Shown: positions 32,996 to 49,800, counted from the stretch's first letter. The stretch is 64,000 bases of DNA from Cristatella mucedo (GCA_009760855.2 WPIO01000001.1:3554001-3618000), one strand, 5' to 3'. The notes: a model not told the origin generated them from the letters alone. Translations and numbers: made by a program.

Positions 32996-33800
32996 GGCGC
33001 CACGCTTCACTAACGCAATTACCGGTAGAAAGACACATGTCCGCTATAGCCATTACCGCTCGCCGAATCAAAGCCTGATTTTTGAACTAGAAGCTCAGAG
33101 TGTCCCGTAAACAGGGACTCGCGCGCGCGGAACGCATCGCCGATTTTTACCCTTTTGGTGTGCTTCGCGGATGTTCTTGTAGGCCCTTGCGACGATACGA
33201 CAAGTTCAAGCTCGCATCGCTGTCCGCTCAGAACTTGGCCAAGTTGATCTCGAGCTCATGTAGCAGGAAAGCACCTTCCGAAAACACCTTGGGAAAACAC
33301 CTTGGTCGTTGAGCAGAGAGCCAGGGAGGAGCAGCAGTGCTGCGAGATCGATGTCCGTTAAGCTATCCACAGTCTAATCTTGACGACATCTGAAAAGAGC
33401 TGTTACCTCCACGTTTTTCATGAGCCGACACCGCTAAAAAATCATTAGTGAACATTTAGGATTACCGAGGGCCTAGAAGCTGCGGCTGCGGTTGAGACAT
33501 GAGATGCGAGTCACTTCAGCGTATATTTCCAGCACTGTCTACCGGGGGGGGGGGAGAGGGCATGCTCTTCCGCATACCGACTCTACAAAAGAGCAGACTT
33601 TCTTCTGAGCTTCCTCAGCTTGGCTTAGGGGCGGTTGGGTTTTCTGGAGGTAGCTCCGCATTTCTGTGTCACTGCTACCGCCTGGATCGCTTAGTTCCTT
33701 CTCTTCCTCCGACACTTACTAATGCTACCGTACAGGGGCAAATGTATGCCGCTTGTGTGGGAAAGCCAGAGCCCGCATCGTTCAACCAGCTGTTTAGCTT
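32996..33800. other. Nothing recognised
   Basis: Contains a run of about 10 G near 33,544 and no supported gene. Confidence 0.4.
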
Positions 33801-34660
<860 letters not shown>

Positions 34661-36060
34661 CTCTCTCCTCCCCCCCTATACAAAGCCCCAAATTCTCACC
34701 GAGGTTCTAAAGAGTTTATTGAAGTTAACTAAGCTCGTTTGCTATACGTACCGATACAAGGAAGTTTTCCGAAGATATCAATGGCTTAATACTCGTTACT
34801 TCACGGCCATCTGTTTTTGAACTCTACCGGGCCTACTCCGAAATTGAGAAAGCTTGCTTTCCTAAAGCCAACCCACAGGTGCACGGCTAGCGGTTGTTAA
34901 GATCACGTGACTACGTAAGCCCTCCTCCTCAGGTGAGCGCGTGACCTTCTGTCCCCGCAATGATAGCTCGGCGCAGTGACTCACTTCGGTCGGCTGCTGT
35001 GGGCTGGATGCGGTTTGCACGGCCAACAGGTGTCGTCCGGCATCCTTTCTTTGCCGTCTAGCTTTTGCCGGTGCTAACTGATCGCTGGTGGCAACAGGCG
35101 TCTTCCGGCAGTGTAAGTGCTACCTAGTGGTCACCGGCTACGTCTTGGCGCCGCGAGTTCTGCTGCTGCGTTCAGCCGTAGCGCACAGAGGCAGCCGCGA
35201 GCACTGGCGCCGCCTCTGCCCTGAGCGCTCCCGGATGTGTGTGTGTGTGTGTGTGTGTGTGTATTGTACGGGGCTGCGCGGTCTCGCGAACATCGCCGGC
35301 GCCTACATCCGCCGAAAGGAAATGGTAAAGCAGACGCTGACAGAAACGGGCCAGACGCCAGGCAAGCCGCCGGACAGACGAGCGAGCGGACGCCGACAGA
35401 GACAGGCAGCCTGGGTCGAGCAGAGTGCCAGTGCTGCGCCGAGCGGAGCGCCAGTGCTGCGCCGAGCGGAGCGCCAGTGCTGCGCCGAGCGGAGCGACAC
35501 GCCGCCGCAGCTACGAGCACTGGCCGCCGCCTCGGGCACACGCGGCTGTGCTGCGTCGCTCGGTTCGTAATGCACGTTATGCTTTGCATGTATCGCACGA
35601 TGCTGCGATTGAACTGCTCAAAGCAGCCGAGTCCAATCGGCGGGCTAGTTGTACTTAGCGGGAGCCGAAGTGTGCTTCCCGCGAAGTGCGATCTCCCCGC
35701 GCTCCTCCGCGGAATGCCGATTCGAGCCCTGGGCCCACCCCAATCTCGGGGAATTCCTGCCGCATTAGTTCCGGTCCCCTGAAGGTTTTTCTGCTGTTTT
35801 GGTTGCCGAGACTCTGGCCATTGTTAAAGCCCGGCCATCATTTTCCAGGCGTAGGCAAGGACTATCGGTGTGGCTCAAACAGGTCTTCTTGTTAGTGCCT
35901 TTCGCTTTGCATTTGCTCCGTGCCCCTCGACTGGTGCTGGCCGGCTTCTGTAACTGGTGCTCCACAGTGTGCTGAGCTAAGGTGTCTTCCAGCACTGCGT
36001 TCTCTCTGCATCCACTGGTCAGTTGCCAGCTGCCAGCCTCATAAATATAGTCAATCACCT
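34661..36060. other. GC-rich stretch without a recognised gene
   Basis: GC content rises at about 34.9-35.6 kb, with a GT dinucleotide tract at 35,236-35,261 and a 23-bp tandem repeat at 35,425-35,500. Long open frames occur on both strands, as expected from GC-rich repeats. No domain or splice structure is supported. Confidence 0.4.
35425..35500 (+). repeat. 23-bp tandem repeat (~3 copies)
   Basis: The unit GAGCGGAGCGCCAGTGCTGC plus GCC is repeated at about 35,441 and 35,464, with partial copies on both sides. Confidence 0.85.
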
Positions 36061-36067
36061 GCCATAT

Positions 36068-36071
36068 ATAC

Positions 36072-36102
<31 letters not shown>

Positions 36103-36200
36103 GGTATATATATATAGGTATATATATATATATCCACATATATATATAGGGATATATATATATCCACATATATATATATATATATATATAATACATATAT
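36068..36200 (+). repeat. AT-rich compound microsatellite
   Basis: Alternating TA with interspersed TAGG and ATCCACA words repeated two or three times (for example TATATATATCCACATATA). Confidence 0.9.
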
Positions 36201-37631
36201 GTATCCGGTCAGATGCGGTTTGTGAGATTTTCCTGAGTCGCTGGAGTGGCCTTAATTGAATTAGAGTAGGCCCTGTCCTGGAAATAGGAGCTCTAAGAAA
36301 TGCCCAGCTGATCCATCCTGCATCATCAAGCTGCATCATCGACGACCTGAGTATCTCACGGTTGGGCTCCAAGTAGCTAGATGATCGCTCGCCGGCCAAT
36401 AGCTCCGAGTAGCTAGCTGTCTCGGCAGCTAACCAAGCATGTGCCACTATTATGCTTCCTATACTTAAATACACTAGGCCCACATATCGTATGCAGAACA
36501 GAGCTCAGAGCTTCGGTTCCTAAGGGAGTCGGTCGCGGTCCTACAACCCTGCAGGCAGTAGATTTATTGGCTGGTGCATCGATGTGCATTAGTTTACAGC
36601 CTCATAAAATGATTTATGGCCTCATATGCTGTCTATTTATGAAGAGCAAGCAAGTGATCAAGCAAAACTAGCCTGTGTGTGTCACGTATATAATATATTG
36701 CCTGCACTGCCAGGTTAGTGTCTTTGATGGTTTTCGAGCAGAGAATTAGTATCGATTATCATGCGACTGCCAACACACCGTAGTGGATGGAACTACTTCC
36801 GGCTCCTTGGTGTGGCTAAAAGGTGTCCCTGGTGGCCTGGAGGCAGGAAGAACATTCTGTCTGTGAGTCTTCCTGGGCTGTGGTCTGACAGTTGCACGTA
36901 CGATTTATATATATTTAGCATACGATTTATCAGGTTTATTATTATTATTAAGATAATTGCAAAAATTCTGGTGGAAGAGAGGTCCTACTTTTGTAAAGCT
37001 GTTGCTAGAACCCGGTGAGCCGAGTGATAATTTGCTGTAATCCGGTGCTGTTCAAGTTCTTATGGCTGCATGAAGACTTCACAAGGCTTTGATCAAAGCT
37101 AAAATCGCTGCTGTCGAGAGCTTTCGCTGCGAAGTAAGCTGTATGCTTCCCAGTGCTTTGTCGTCGTGTAACTAGGTGAGTGCTCTTACCAGACAGTCTT
37201 TTTCTGTTCTCTCGGTCGGTGTCGTTTGCACGTCAGCTGTATTGCTCTGCGATTTTGGTATAGGAACTTGTGGTGAACAAAACAATCCCAAGGACTTCCA
37301 TTTTCAAGTACTTCTACTACATTTGTGATCAGTTTTGTTTCTAATAGCTCTTTAGTACTTGTGGTCTTTTTCATAGCATGTCATGCAAAGCAAAGTGTTG
37401 GTCTTGATTTTAGACTGTTGTGCTAACCACCGATACTAAAAAGGACATGAAACTCTTAGAGTTTACTGCTCAATGTCGTGCGTAGTCGGCAGTTTGAAAT
37501 GGTTTTATTTGTATATTGGTTTGATCTGTTCCATTCGGAATCCTGCTGCCCTGTAAAAGGATTCGTTTGCATCTTTCTTGGCACACGGGAGCCCAATGGC
37601 GAGGACTCTGGTGGATGTAAGGGGGGGGGAC
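36201..37631. other. Nothing recognised
   Basis: No gene, RNA gene or recognisable element. Confidence 0.4.
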
Positions 37632-37672
37632 CAAAGACAAGGAGCAGCAGCAGCTGCTGCTCCTTGTCTTTG
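37632..37672 (+). repeat. Perfect 19-bp hairpin with 3-base loop
   Basis: CAAAGACAAGGAGCAGCAG (37,632-37,650) is followed by CAG and then its exact reverse complement (37,654-37,672). It is preceded by a run of nine G. Confidence 0.9.
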
Positions 37673-37734
37673 ATCAAGAAAGTGCCAACATGTTGGTCTG
37701 GCTGCAGGTTAACCGTGCAGTAAAGTGAAGTAGG

Positions 37735-37930
37735 GGTTAGCTCATTCAGTAGCCTCGTTTATGGTGACAAAAGAGCTGCAGCAGCTATTCTGTCACTGTA
37801 GTCACTTCTCTAGCCACTCTCGGTGAGCTATAAACATTGGCCTGCTGCAGGACTCGAACCCACGGGTCATGAAGTAATGCGAGCCGAAGTACTCAGGTTG
37901 GCTCAGGCTCTACTCTGCTGCCGCTGCATC
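37735..37930 (-). mobile_element. Probable SINE family B copy, diverged
   Basis: Minus strand: B-box-like GACCCGTGGGTTCGAGTCCT followed by a body corresponding loosely to 38,045-38,130 (CAGCTCTTTTGTCACCATAA). The head is degraded. Confidence 0.45.
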
Positions 37931-38044
37931 TGCTTAGCTTAGCTTGGGGTTTTATGACAAAAACATCCAGGCTGAGCGCCCTGCTCGGACGTGTGCATGC
38001 GTGCACCCGCCGCCGCGCACGCATGCACAGGATTTAGCTGATTT

Positions 38045-38190
38045 AGCCTCAGCCTCATTTACACTTCATATAGCGGCAGAAGGGCCTTAATGGCTATCAC
38101 TACACCTTATAGTGGGCAATAAAGGATCGTTCACTGGAGGACTCAATCAAACTCGCGACCTGGGTCGTGATGAGTGAGCACCTTACAACA
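38045..38190 (-). mobile_element. SINE family B copy
   Basis: Minus strand: GGTGCTCACTCATCACGACC, CAGGTCGCGAGTTTGATTGA, and further on CATTAAGGCCCTTCTGCCGC, parallel to 32,440-32,600. Confidence 0.6.
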
Positions 38191-39754
38191 GTGGGACACA
38201 CATATAAATATACCCACAAGCAAGCTCACCACCTTCGAGGCATAGTTCGCATGTGCACTCGACCCCTCTAACTAGCCTACATGTCTTGACATTATTTAGA
38301 GCTAACGTTGCAAGAGACCAGATTCTGACCTGGAATATCATGGGTGACAGCAGGTGGTGGCAGCATGTAAATAAGCACCGACAGAAAGTGGAGTCAGGTT
38401 ACTGCTTGGTTCCCGGTTTCTTAAAACTAGGGCTCCTACATCAATCGGCCACTTGTTATGCCTAGCCGTGCTGTACACAAGCCGGTCACAGAGGTTCTTT
38501 TGCCGAGTAGGTTCGAGAAAGCTCACTGCTCGGTAAGCCTGGCGATCTGGTAGCTAGCTGGGTGCCGGCAGCAGCATCTATGGCGCCCTATGCACTTTTG
38601 TCATAAATTCCTTTTTACCTTCGACAGAGGCTCGGGGATCTTTGGTAAGGATCAAGCCATGTTTGCAGTCCGATTTCGCTAGTCGTAGTGGCTGTGCTGG
38701 CCATTTGAATCGAGCCTTGCTCTGCACGTCTCCTTTCCAGTGTCAACTGCGCGATGCTTCCCACTCACCTACCTCCCAGGAGCAATGTCGTGGAAGTATT
38801 TGGTTGGCAGTGCCAGTGCAAATCACGTATAACTCAACCGTTCTTGGACACCGGGTTCTTAGTCACTATAGATCTCCGCTCTCCATATCATCACTCTGTT
38901 GTCAACCGAATAATACCAAAGTCCGATAAGGAATGGCCCGATTTTTTAAGGAACATGGCCAGGCTGTTTCACTTTCCGTGGCTGTTTAATCTCTGTCGTT
39001 TCGCCCTGTCTCTGAGTTGCTGAATGACACTGCTTTATGGTCGTATGCCGGCTCGTATAGAAAGGTATACTCAATCGCATGCCTCTCTCCTCTTTAAGCT
39101 GACATAAGTGGTCTTCAAAGCTGGAACTTATGCCCGTGATAAATGGTGGGATTATGAGAAAAAGTACATTTCAGCTTCTGTAGTGCATAGTTCCCCAGGA
39201 TTAATATACAGATATTTTAAGGCAGCATTCTGTGTAGCTCTATGGACGTCTCAGGGGATCAGGCAGGGCATCAGAGTGAGCTAGTGTCGTGCTGTTGCAC
39301 ATTTTCCCAGCTGCTTTTTAGGAGCACCAGTTACGAAATCGAGCTCTATTCAGCTGTTTACTTGGCCAAGCCCCCTGCTTTCCATTGCTACATCAGGGAA
39401 AGCCCCAATGACCAGATCGTTCAGTTAGTCAAGTGGCCTCGCAGATGCCGAAATACACCACCCTATCGAGACTTCTGGTATTACAGCATTTCGTCGAGTT
39501 ATGTATCTGTCACAGCACTGCCGGCTTGGCAGCATCTGTGTGACCAGATTGACTTCGACTCAAAAGTGCCTGCCTTTCTCGAGTCGTGACTCCACCTTCC
39601 AGTAGGACAGTCACTTAGGATCAAGCAAAGTTAGCAGGCGGCATCAACAAGTGAGTCCTAGCCCTCTGTGACTAATGCAGTAAGCAGAACGACCTTGACC
39701 TTTCTTGAGTTGCAATTAAAGGTCGACTCAGGCCGACCAGCCTGGCTCTCTCCT
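38191..39754. other. Nothing recognised
   Basis: Several 60-115-codon frames without motifs or supporting splice sites. Confidence 0.4.
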
Positions 39755-40867
<1,113 letters not shown>

Positions 40868-41165
40868 CAATAATAACGTTAATAACTATACATTTGATAT
40901 AGCACCCTCTGAGAACTCAATCTCTTTCTAGGCACTTTACATTTCTAGGCAAAATGAGCCCGATCGAATGGTTAATTGTAGCATGCTCAATGACAAGCAT
41001 AACATGGTTAGTGATGACATGCACAAGGGCTGCATGCAAATATGGTTAGTGGCAGCATGCACAGTGTCAGCTTGCACAAGCACTCGAAGATGAGTTGAAG
41101 AATTTGTCACGTGGACCCACTAAATGCTGTGATAAATAAATGTGTTTTTAGCTTTTTTTATGTCA
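40868..41165 (-). mobile_element. LINE family 2 3'-end copy
   Basis: Minus strand: 3' untranslated region with the GTGCATGTCATCACTAACCA-type words, the AGTGCCTAGAAAGAGATTGA terminus and an AT-rich tail at 40,868-40,895. 5'-truncated soon after the coding end. Confidence 0.8.
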
Positions 41166-41994
41166 TCAAGAGAGAATCTGGCTGCTACTTGCGATAGTTG
41201 TCCACTTTCCAGCCGAAGTTGTATGTGTGTATGCGCATGCGTGTCTGTACTGTCATGCCTCTATGTCTGTACTGTCATGCCTCTATGGCTGAGCTTGCTC
41301 GGGTGCATCGCATGCGTCTACACTCATGCAAGTGACACCCGTGAGAGTGTGTGCATGTGTGCGTGTGCGAGTGCCAAAAGATTGACGGAAGGATGGGGGA
41401 CTGATGGATTAATGTCCAAATGTACTGTTCTCACATGCAGATCAATGAGCCGTCGTAAGTCGGCTTACCAAACTGTTGCAACGGCATAACCGGTACGGCT
41501 ATTGTCTCAGGTTTTTTAGATCGTTTGCTAAACTCCGAGCAAGATGAGACATACTCTTTCCGTCGAGCTCGACGATATTCGATTAGGCGTTACACAAATT
41601 TGGCTGAATGTTCAGTCTCACACTTCTTTGTTAATTAGTACTGAGAGACAGACCGGTCAACATAGCCGAATGACTGCATCACCATGTACGTCGTGCACTT
41701 TCTTTGCAGTTGTGCATGATTGCGCTACCGGAATTTCTATAAGGGGGCATGACTATTCCAGGAGTCAGTTGCATTCACTTCATGGCTCCAGTGGTAGGTT
41801 CTTTAGTTGCGCTGAAGCAGCAGGAAACTCGTTATTGCCTGCTGCTGGCAAGAATAGGAGATGGGTTAGCCCACAGAGGTCTAGTTGGACAGTAAGGGCT
41901 GGGGGACAAACAAACAAAATTACAGCGATTCTGGCTCTTTTTTAGCCAAAATACCTCTTAGCCCCCTTCTCTGGAGTCTCGATAGTCCTTGTCT
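41166..41994. other. Nothing recognised
   Basis: Contains a short tandem duplication of GTCTGTACTGTCATGCCTCT at about 41,243-41,288. No gene. Confidence 0.4.
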
Positions 41995-42110
41995 GGGTTC
42001 TTAGCGCAAGAGGTAAAGTGCTAGCTCTTCACGACCCAGGTCGTGGGTTCTAGTCCTGCAGTGAGCCATCCTATATCGCCTGCTGCAATCAGCTGTGATT
42101 CTTCATTAAG
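41995..42110 (+). mobile_element. tRNA-headed SINE (family B-like), plus strand
   Basis: TTCTTAGCGCAAGAGGTAAA (A-box-like) and GGTCGTGGGTTCTAGTCCTG (B-box-like) about 35 bp apart, followed by a body rich in GCAGC. Compare the minus-strand copies at 32.5 and 38.1 kb. Confidence 0.55.
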
Positions 42111-43970
42111 GGGGCAATCCTATTTTCAGAGTTGAGGCAATTTTTTTTATTGACAAGCCTGGAGAGGCAAGCCGAGTATCAATTTGAGGCGAACCTTCGG
42201 GCAACTTGAATTGGTGTTGATATTTCTTTTTATAGACAGGCTGGTGTTAGGAGACTTCTGGCCAAGCCTTCTGCCCGGAGCTTCAGGGCCATCAAACATG
42301 GGAAATTGCAATTTTTATAGAGGGCTTGCAGAGCCTTTTTGGGCTGACGGTGCACAGCTTCAAGGTATTTTGCCAAAGGAGCCATCGATATCTTTAGATC
42401 GCCTTACAGTTACATAAGCCTGCCGGGTTGGTGACCTCTTGGCATGCAACTTCAGGCTCTACAAATAGGCCACTCTGACGTGCTTCAGCTGTGACATTGT
42501 ATCGTATCGTCAAAGTACGTTCGTCGGCACAAACGCGCAAACAACGGTACTACGGTACTGCGGTACTGTGGCACTACGGTGGCAGTAAGGCAAGGGACGT
42601 TCTTGTTGAGCTGCCGGCTTCTCTGGGTTTCTTGTGCATTTGCCTACCCCCAGGCCAACGCCAGGTGCCAGCCACTCGCTGGTGTGGTAGCAAGGCAGGC
42701 AGGCAGACTACCCGGTTAAAGAAATGAGCCATACAATATTGAAAATAAAGCAACCGTAAAGGCTCATCGCCATCATGGAATCATCAAAGTGTTTCTCCAG
42801 TGGAAGGAAGGCTGCCATTTTGTTTGTTTTTAATGGGGCTCGACAGGCTGCCTCAGGGCATAGGGCAAAGGGCAAAGTTTCAAGTTGGCTTTCAGCTGTT
42901 TGGGCATCATTATTTTCGTTATCGGTGATCATATTTATAGAGTACCTCAATCAATCATTGTTGCTTAGGCAAGTTAAAGTACCTGCTTCATGCTCTCCAA
43001 ATAGGGATCTGTATTTCTGTTATGCCCAGAGCGGTTTCCAGGTGGTATACCTTCATCGTGGAGTTGGGGGCTTTCCAAAATGTCTACGAATTGTGCTAAT
43101 AGCTAAAATGAACCGGTTAAATGATGGTGTGAGCTAAAATTACAAAGCTTAGAAGCTTTTCAAAGGGAAATTTCGAAGAAGATTCGTTGGCCAAATGCTA
43201 TGCCCCTCAAGTTCGAGTTTTAGCCTCCTTCCCATACCAAAATCTCGGCACTATCTGCGATTTCCAGCAGGAAGCTCGACACCTTTGTTTTATAAATGTG
43301 ATTATTGGATCAGCCTATCATTTCTTGACCGTGGGCACTGGGGTTATTTTGGACAATGGCTGACATCAAGCTTCTGGTCACGAATTTTCCTTGAAACACC
43401 CGGATATGCTTAGTCGATCGACTACCAAGAAAGCGTCAGTTCGCGATTGGCCAGTTTGGGGATTTCTCAGACTTACAGTATTTCAAGCCTGTTGCCACAT
43501 AAGCTGTGAAGCATGGCTTGCATACAGTATGACTCATACTGCTGCACAATCCCTCGGCTGACATGTCCAAGGCACTCTCACTTTTACTGGCTGAGCTTCT
43601 GTTCAACAAATGCTTAGTGTGTCGCCGACACGCACTCGGTCTTTAAGCCACCTTTGCACTCTTACACCATTTACAGCAGTTGCCTACCCACAGGGTCTGT
43701 TACCTTCTGTCAACATCAAACAAGCATAACCCTAGCCAGGCATTTTCAACCGGACTTAATCTTGACCTTTCTAATGCAGACCGATCATTGACAAAGCAGG
43801 GGGCAATTCGTGCTCGTGGACTTCAGGTCTGGAATCTGCTGACATGTAGCCAGCCATACATGCCTATGCTGACTCATTCATGTCTGGCAATTTATCAAGT
43901 TTTTCGGCATACAAGCTGCCTGCCTGCCCTGTGCCTGGAGCAGTAGCACACCCTCAGCACCTCCCTACTG
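42111..43970. other. Nothing recognised
   Basis: Short frames only; a small GGTACTACGG-type repeat near 42,546-42,580. Confidence 0.4.
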
Positions 43971-43974
43971 CACT

Positions 43975-44130
43975 GCAGATATGTAATTCATTTGTATGAC
44001 ACCACAAGAGAACTTGATCTCTAATCAGGTGCTTGCTTCACCTATGCCTCAAGCCCCCCCCCCACCTCAGCCAGACCTTGGTCGGAGCAAGCACCTTAAC
44101 CACTCGACCAAACCAGCTTGAACTATAGCC
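43975..44130 (-). mobile_element. SINE family A copy with a G/C homopolymer
   Basis: Minus strand: CTGGTTTGGTCGAGTGGTTA, AGGTGCTTGCTCCGACCAAG, then a G run of about 11 where the B box should be, then AGAGATCAAGTTCTCTTG and an AT-rich tail. Same order as 30,115-30,260. Confidence 0.8.
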
Positions 44131-45812
<1,682 letters not shown>

Positions 45813-45964
45813 GCATCTCAGGCACTTGAAAGCCAATACGTCAAGAGTCAGTGGACAGCACGTGGGTAGCTCAAGGTGCCTGCAAATCACTTGGGCTTTG
45901 GAGCTTGCCTGCACATGTGATGCAGGTGAAAAGAATTTTGACCATGGCACTGTCCCCCTGGAGT

Positions 45965-46055
45965 TTATAACAACAACAATAGTAAACTTAAGAGATTGGC
46001 ATAGCACCCTAAGAGAAATACAGCTCGTTCTATGCACTGTGTATATGTTACAAAT
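45965..46055 (-). mobile_element. LINE family 2 tail fragment
   Basis: An AT-rich stretch of AACAACAATAG followed by GGCATAGCACCCTAAGAGAA and a CAGCTCGTTCTATGCAC block: the minus-strand form of the family 2 terminus. Confidence 0.55.
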
Positions 46056-48649
46056 GAAACATCTCAATTGGTTCAATAGGGCGTAAGGTCGGATGGTCAT
46101 GTACAGGTGTAAGACTGCTGGTTACTGTGGTGAGCTACACAATTTTTCCAGAATTAACGTAGTCACTACAGCTAATGTGTGCAACTGTACCTGTAAATAT
46201 GACGTGCACAGGGTTTTTCTGGTTGTCTAAGCAGCTGCAGAAAATTTCACGGAAAAGTTGGCCAGATGGTCAGGGCCAGGCAGCAGAACACTAGCGATAA
46301 AGCAGCCAGCCTATTCTCCGAATCTCGAAACAGCTGTGGTGGCTCAACTGGAAGTACTAGCAGTGTATCGTATTAGCAGAAAGCCAAGGGTCAGATTCTT
46401 TACATGGTCAGTGGCTCTGCCAGCTGTAGGAGTGCTCTGCTGGCCTTGGTTAGGCTCTCCTGGGGTCATACAGCCTCTGCTTTACTCTTAGCAGCCGGAA
46501 GGTCAGGCTAAAAAGGACTACTCAGCTCTCTGCCTGCCTGGCAAGATAGCTCATTTGTTTAGAAGATAATTGGCTTGAGAACAACTTGAGTTGGCTGGTG
46601 AGTAGGCACTTGGAGCTCGGCCAGGAAGACACACTGTTCGACAAGCCCCACTACACCTCACCCCAGCCTTGGCTATCTTACCCTCCACTGCTCTTACCCC
46701 CCCCCCCCGTGCAGCTGCAGCACTCCACAGGCATGGTTTTCTTTATGTCTACGGGCTTTTCTTTGCATCAGCATGGCTGTGTCTGCATCAGCAACACAAG
46801 ATGGCCGATTTGCCTTATAGCTTATAAAAGAGAGCTAGAACTAGGTATTCACATCGCACCTTCACAGAGCTAAACATCGCTCGTGGCACTTTTAATGAGC
46901 CTGTCAAATCATTAATGAGCTGCACGAAACTTTAATTTCGCACACTCTCTATTCTTTCGTGCCATCCAGCTCTACTGACCCTGGCTGCTCGCAACCAATA
47001 TACTAGCACAACGTGTTGCTCTGGTTACTGTGCTTGACATTTCGAAATTTGAAATTTTTACATCATTTGACACTTCGAAATCTAAACCACGATTAGTATC
47101 AGTGTACATCTGAAATAAAATAGGTTTTTTCAGAACCTCAGCACAAAGGATATCCTGCCGTTTCTCGAGCAGATGGGCGCTCAGGAGGAGCACGCACTGG
47201 TGGGGCATAGGTCAGGATGCCGGCTCTTTTGCATTGACTGTTTGGGGCCCAGTTTCAGCAACACTGCTCTCCATCTGCTGAAGCACTTGTTAAATGTTAC
47301 CAAAACTGAGGCAGTTCGTAAATTTACTGCAGCCAGCATCTGGTGCCAGCTATCGATCTGCCGTGTACACATCTACCACTGCCTACACTCTCTCTCCCTG
47401 AACCCTCGCCCCTGGGATGGGAGTTGATTGGGGGAGGGGTGCAAGTGCTACAATCCTGAAGCCTGCCAGCAGTCTTGCTACTGCAATAAACCCGGCTGTC
47501 TTGATTCAGTAGCAAGCGTGCTTGCTCAGCTCTGTTGCTTGATGGGACCAGCGTGCCTGTCAACTTCGTCGTTTGTCGGAACGCAGCATCGAGGACTTTC
47601 GAGCGAGCGTGTGAGCATGTGCTAGCCGCCAGCCAGCAATGCTATGCGTTAAAGTACCCCGAGAGCGGCCGTGGTGCGTGCGAAGAGGACAGAGAAAGAG
47701 GCGGTCAGACCGACGCCGAGGATCGTCCCTCGCAGTTGGGTCTCCCGAGCAGCAGCAGCAGCAGCAGCGACCCTGCTCTAGCATCGTGCCGACTACATCT
47801 TGTTCGCCACCATGCATCGGCTTCTGGGCGTGTGTGAGTGCGTGGGCAGAGGGCTCCACTGAATGCCTGTCTGCCTGCCGTACCTGCCTGCTTGCCTCTG
47901 TGACACGTGACAGGAGATGAGAGCTGGAATTCGCTGGCAGACATTTCCTGCTGTCAGCAACAGCAGCCTGGGTTGAAGGCTGTGCGATTGGAGCCTGGGC
48001 ATGGGACTCGATGCTGCCAGGCTCCTAATCTGCTGGACGCTAGCCTGCCCGAGGATTCTTTTCTGCACATGTGCCTTGAAGCTAATCAGGGAGGGCAAAG
48101 AGCGTGAGAGTTTTGGCAATTCATCGGCAAGGCCTATCGGCTACCACCGAAAAGCTTTATAGTCGATCGCATGTCTCCACTTGCCCATCTCGGGTTTTCT
48201 TGGGTGGGCATTAAGCTTGCTGCTTCCATCCATTTGAAGCTACCTCAGCTTATTTATTTATTATTATTTACATAAATTGGAAAGAAATTATGTCAATGTC
48301 TTAGTAATAATGTACGCAATAATTTCAGCAAACATTAGCACACAAAGGTCATCGGAAGTCTGCTGCCACTCAGGCGATCACAGGGTGCTTAATGGTGGTG
48401 ATACTTATAATCCCAACTACAACCCCGCCCGATTGCATCGAAAGGCTTTCTTAGATGCAATTAGTTGCAGTGACCTAACAAGGCATGCAGCAGATGCTAA
48501 ATTTATTTCTATTATAATCGACAGTGAAGCTCATAAGTAGTGCCCTGCCAATGCGTAAGCAGTGCCCTGTAAATGAGTATGAAACCAGGAGCATATAGTG
48601 AAGTCATAAGCACCACGGACACATTTCCCCACTTCCAGCTCTGTAGAAA
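46056..48649. other. No supported gene; AGC run
   Basis: Includes an AGC trinucleotide run at about 47,749-47,769 and a C run at 46,689-46,700. An ATG in a good context (GCCACCATG, 47,812) with a GTGAGT 22 bp later could be a first exon, but nothing links it to a gene. Confidence 0.35.
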
Positions 48650-49140
48650 AACTCAAACATGCTTACATATTGCGCATCACTGAAAAAGATTGGGCCTACA
48701 TTGATAAGGATACTGCAGCTAATCTGGTTCATGTAGTTTTGACTTTCCTTCGAGACTTCTCTGACGAAGTACTTTCAGGTCTTTCTGCCTGTGCCATAAT
48801 ATGCTCATAGTTGGTGCAAAACTCTTCGGCTAGGATTGTCTGTCAGAAACGTTGCAACTGCCATAGTTCACCATTCTCTATGATCTGCACTGGCTTCCTA
48901 TCGATTACGTATCGACTTCAAAGTTCTCTCTCACACTGTTAGCCAACTCATTCTCTAGGCCGAGCTTACTTATCCAAAATATTTGCAAATCGTGTTTCTT
49001 ATCATACCATCTCCTCACCTGACTCAAGTCAGTTAGCTCTGCCTCTAACCAGCCTTTGGAGACCATGTTGGACTAGAAAGAGATTAATTTCTCTTATGGT
49101 GCAATACAAATGCATTCTTTTTATTAGTATTATTATTAGG
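48650..49140 (+). mobile_element. LINE family 2 copy, degenerate
   Basis: Plus strand: TTGGTGCAAAACTCTTCGGC, GATCTGCACTGGCTTCCTAT, ACGTATCGACTTCAAAGTTC, and the terminal AGAAAGAGATTAATTTCTCT with an ATT tail at 49,120-49,138. Strongly diverged. Confidence 0.7.
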
Positions 49141-49439
49141 AAACAGCAGCAATTTTCTAAGGATAGTATTTGTTGCATCATCAGAACGTGTTCAAGTAAG
49201 AAATTCGGATGTGCCAAGCAACCCTCCCTCCAAAAAAATGCATCTCCTGTCTCCTACTTCAATAGGAATGGTCAAGGTGTAGACTACTGTTTTGGCTATG
49301 TGCAGACATGGGCCAGGGTTAGTTTGACACTTTGTAAGATATCGAGAGTATAGTAGGGTGATAAATCAACGAGCTATGTTTCCTAATAAAGGAATGACCC
49401 CTAATACCAAGTAAAGCTGCTTCAGGAAGTCTTGAGAAA

Positions 49440-49800
49440 TTGACAATTCACTAGAGGACTTACTCAGTTCCACATTCAATTCCAGCTGCTTAACAGTGCG
49501 AAATGTGTGCCTACTTAGACCAATGCTACCACATCCAATCGTTGGTCCAATCGTTGGTTACATACTCTATCGACGTGTGTAGCAGCACACTGCTTGCTAG
49601 TCTCTGGTCCTGTAAAGTAAAGTGCTTACAGTTAATGCAAAACTCTGCAGCTGGGTTTTTCTCGCGAGGGTCGAAATCGCACAATGTTACAACACTTCTC
49701 ACTGACCTGCACCGGCTTCCCATCAAGCAGTGGATTGACTTCAAAGTTGTCAGTCATTTTCAGGTCCCTTCATTCTCTTGCAGCAACCTACCCATCTAGG
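49440..49800 (+). mobile_element. LINE family 2 fragment
   Basis: Plus strand: a frame with LMQNSAAGFFSRGSKSHNVT and LLTDLHRLPIKQWIDFKVVS, homologous to the C-terminal region at 22,415-22,700. Truncated at both ends and followed directly by a family 1 fragment. Confidence 0.75.

Noticed and set aside
35088-35782. Overlapping long frames on both strands in GC-rich DNA
   Set aside because: They coincide with GT and 23-bp repeats, overlap each other in several frames and show no domain.
47812-47833. Kozak-like ATG followed by GTGAGT as first exon of receptor B
   Set aside because: It encodes only MHRLLGV, is not hydrophobic enough for a signal peptide, and lies 3.3 kb away with no linking evidence.
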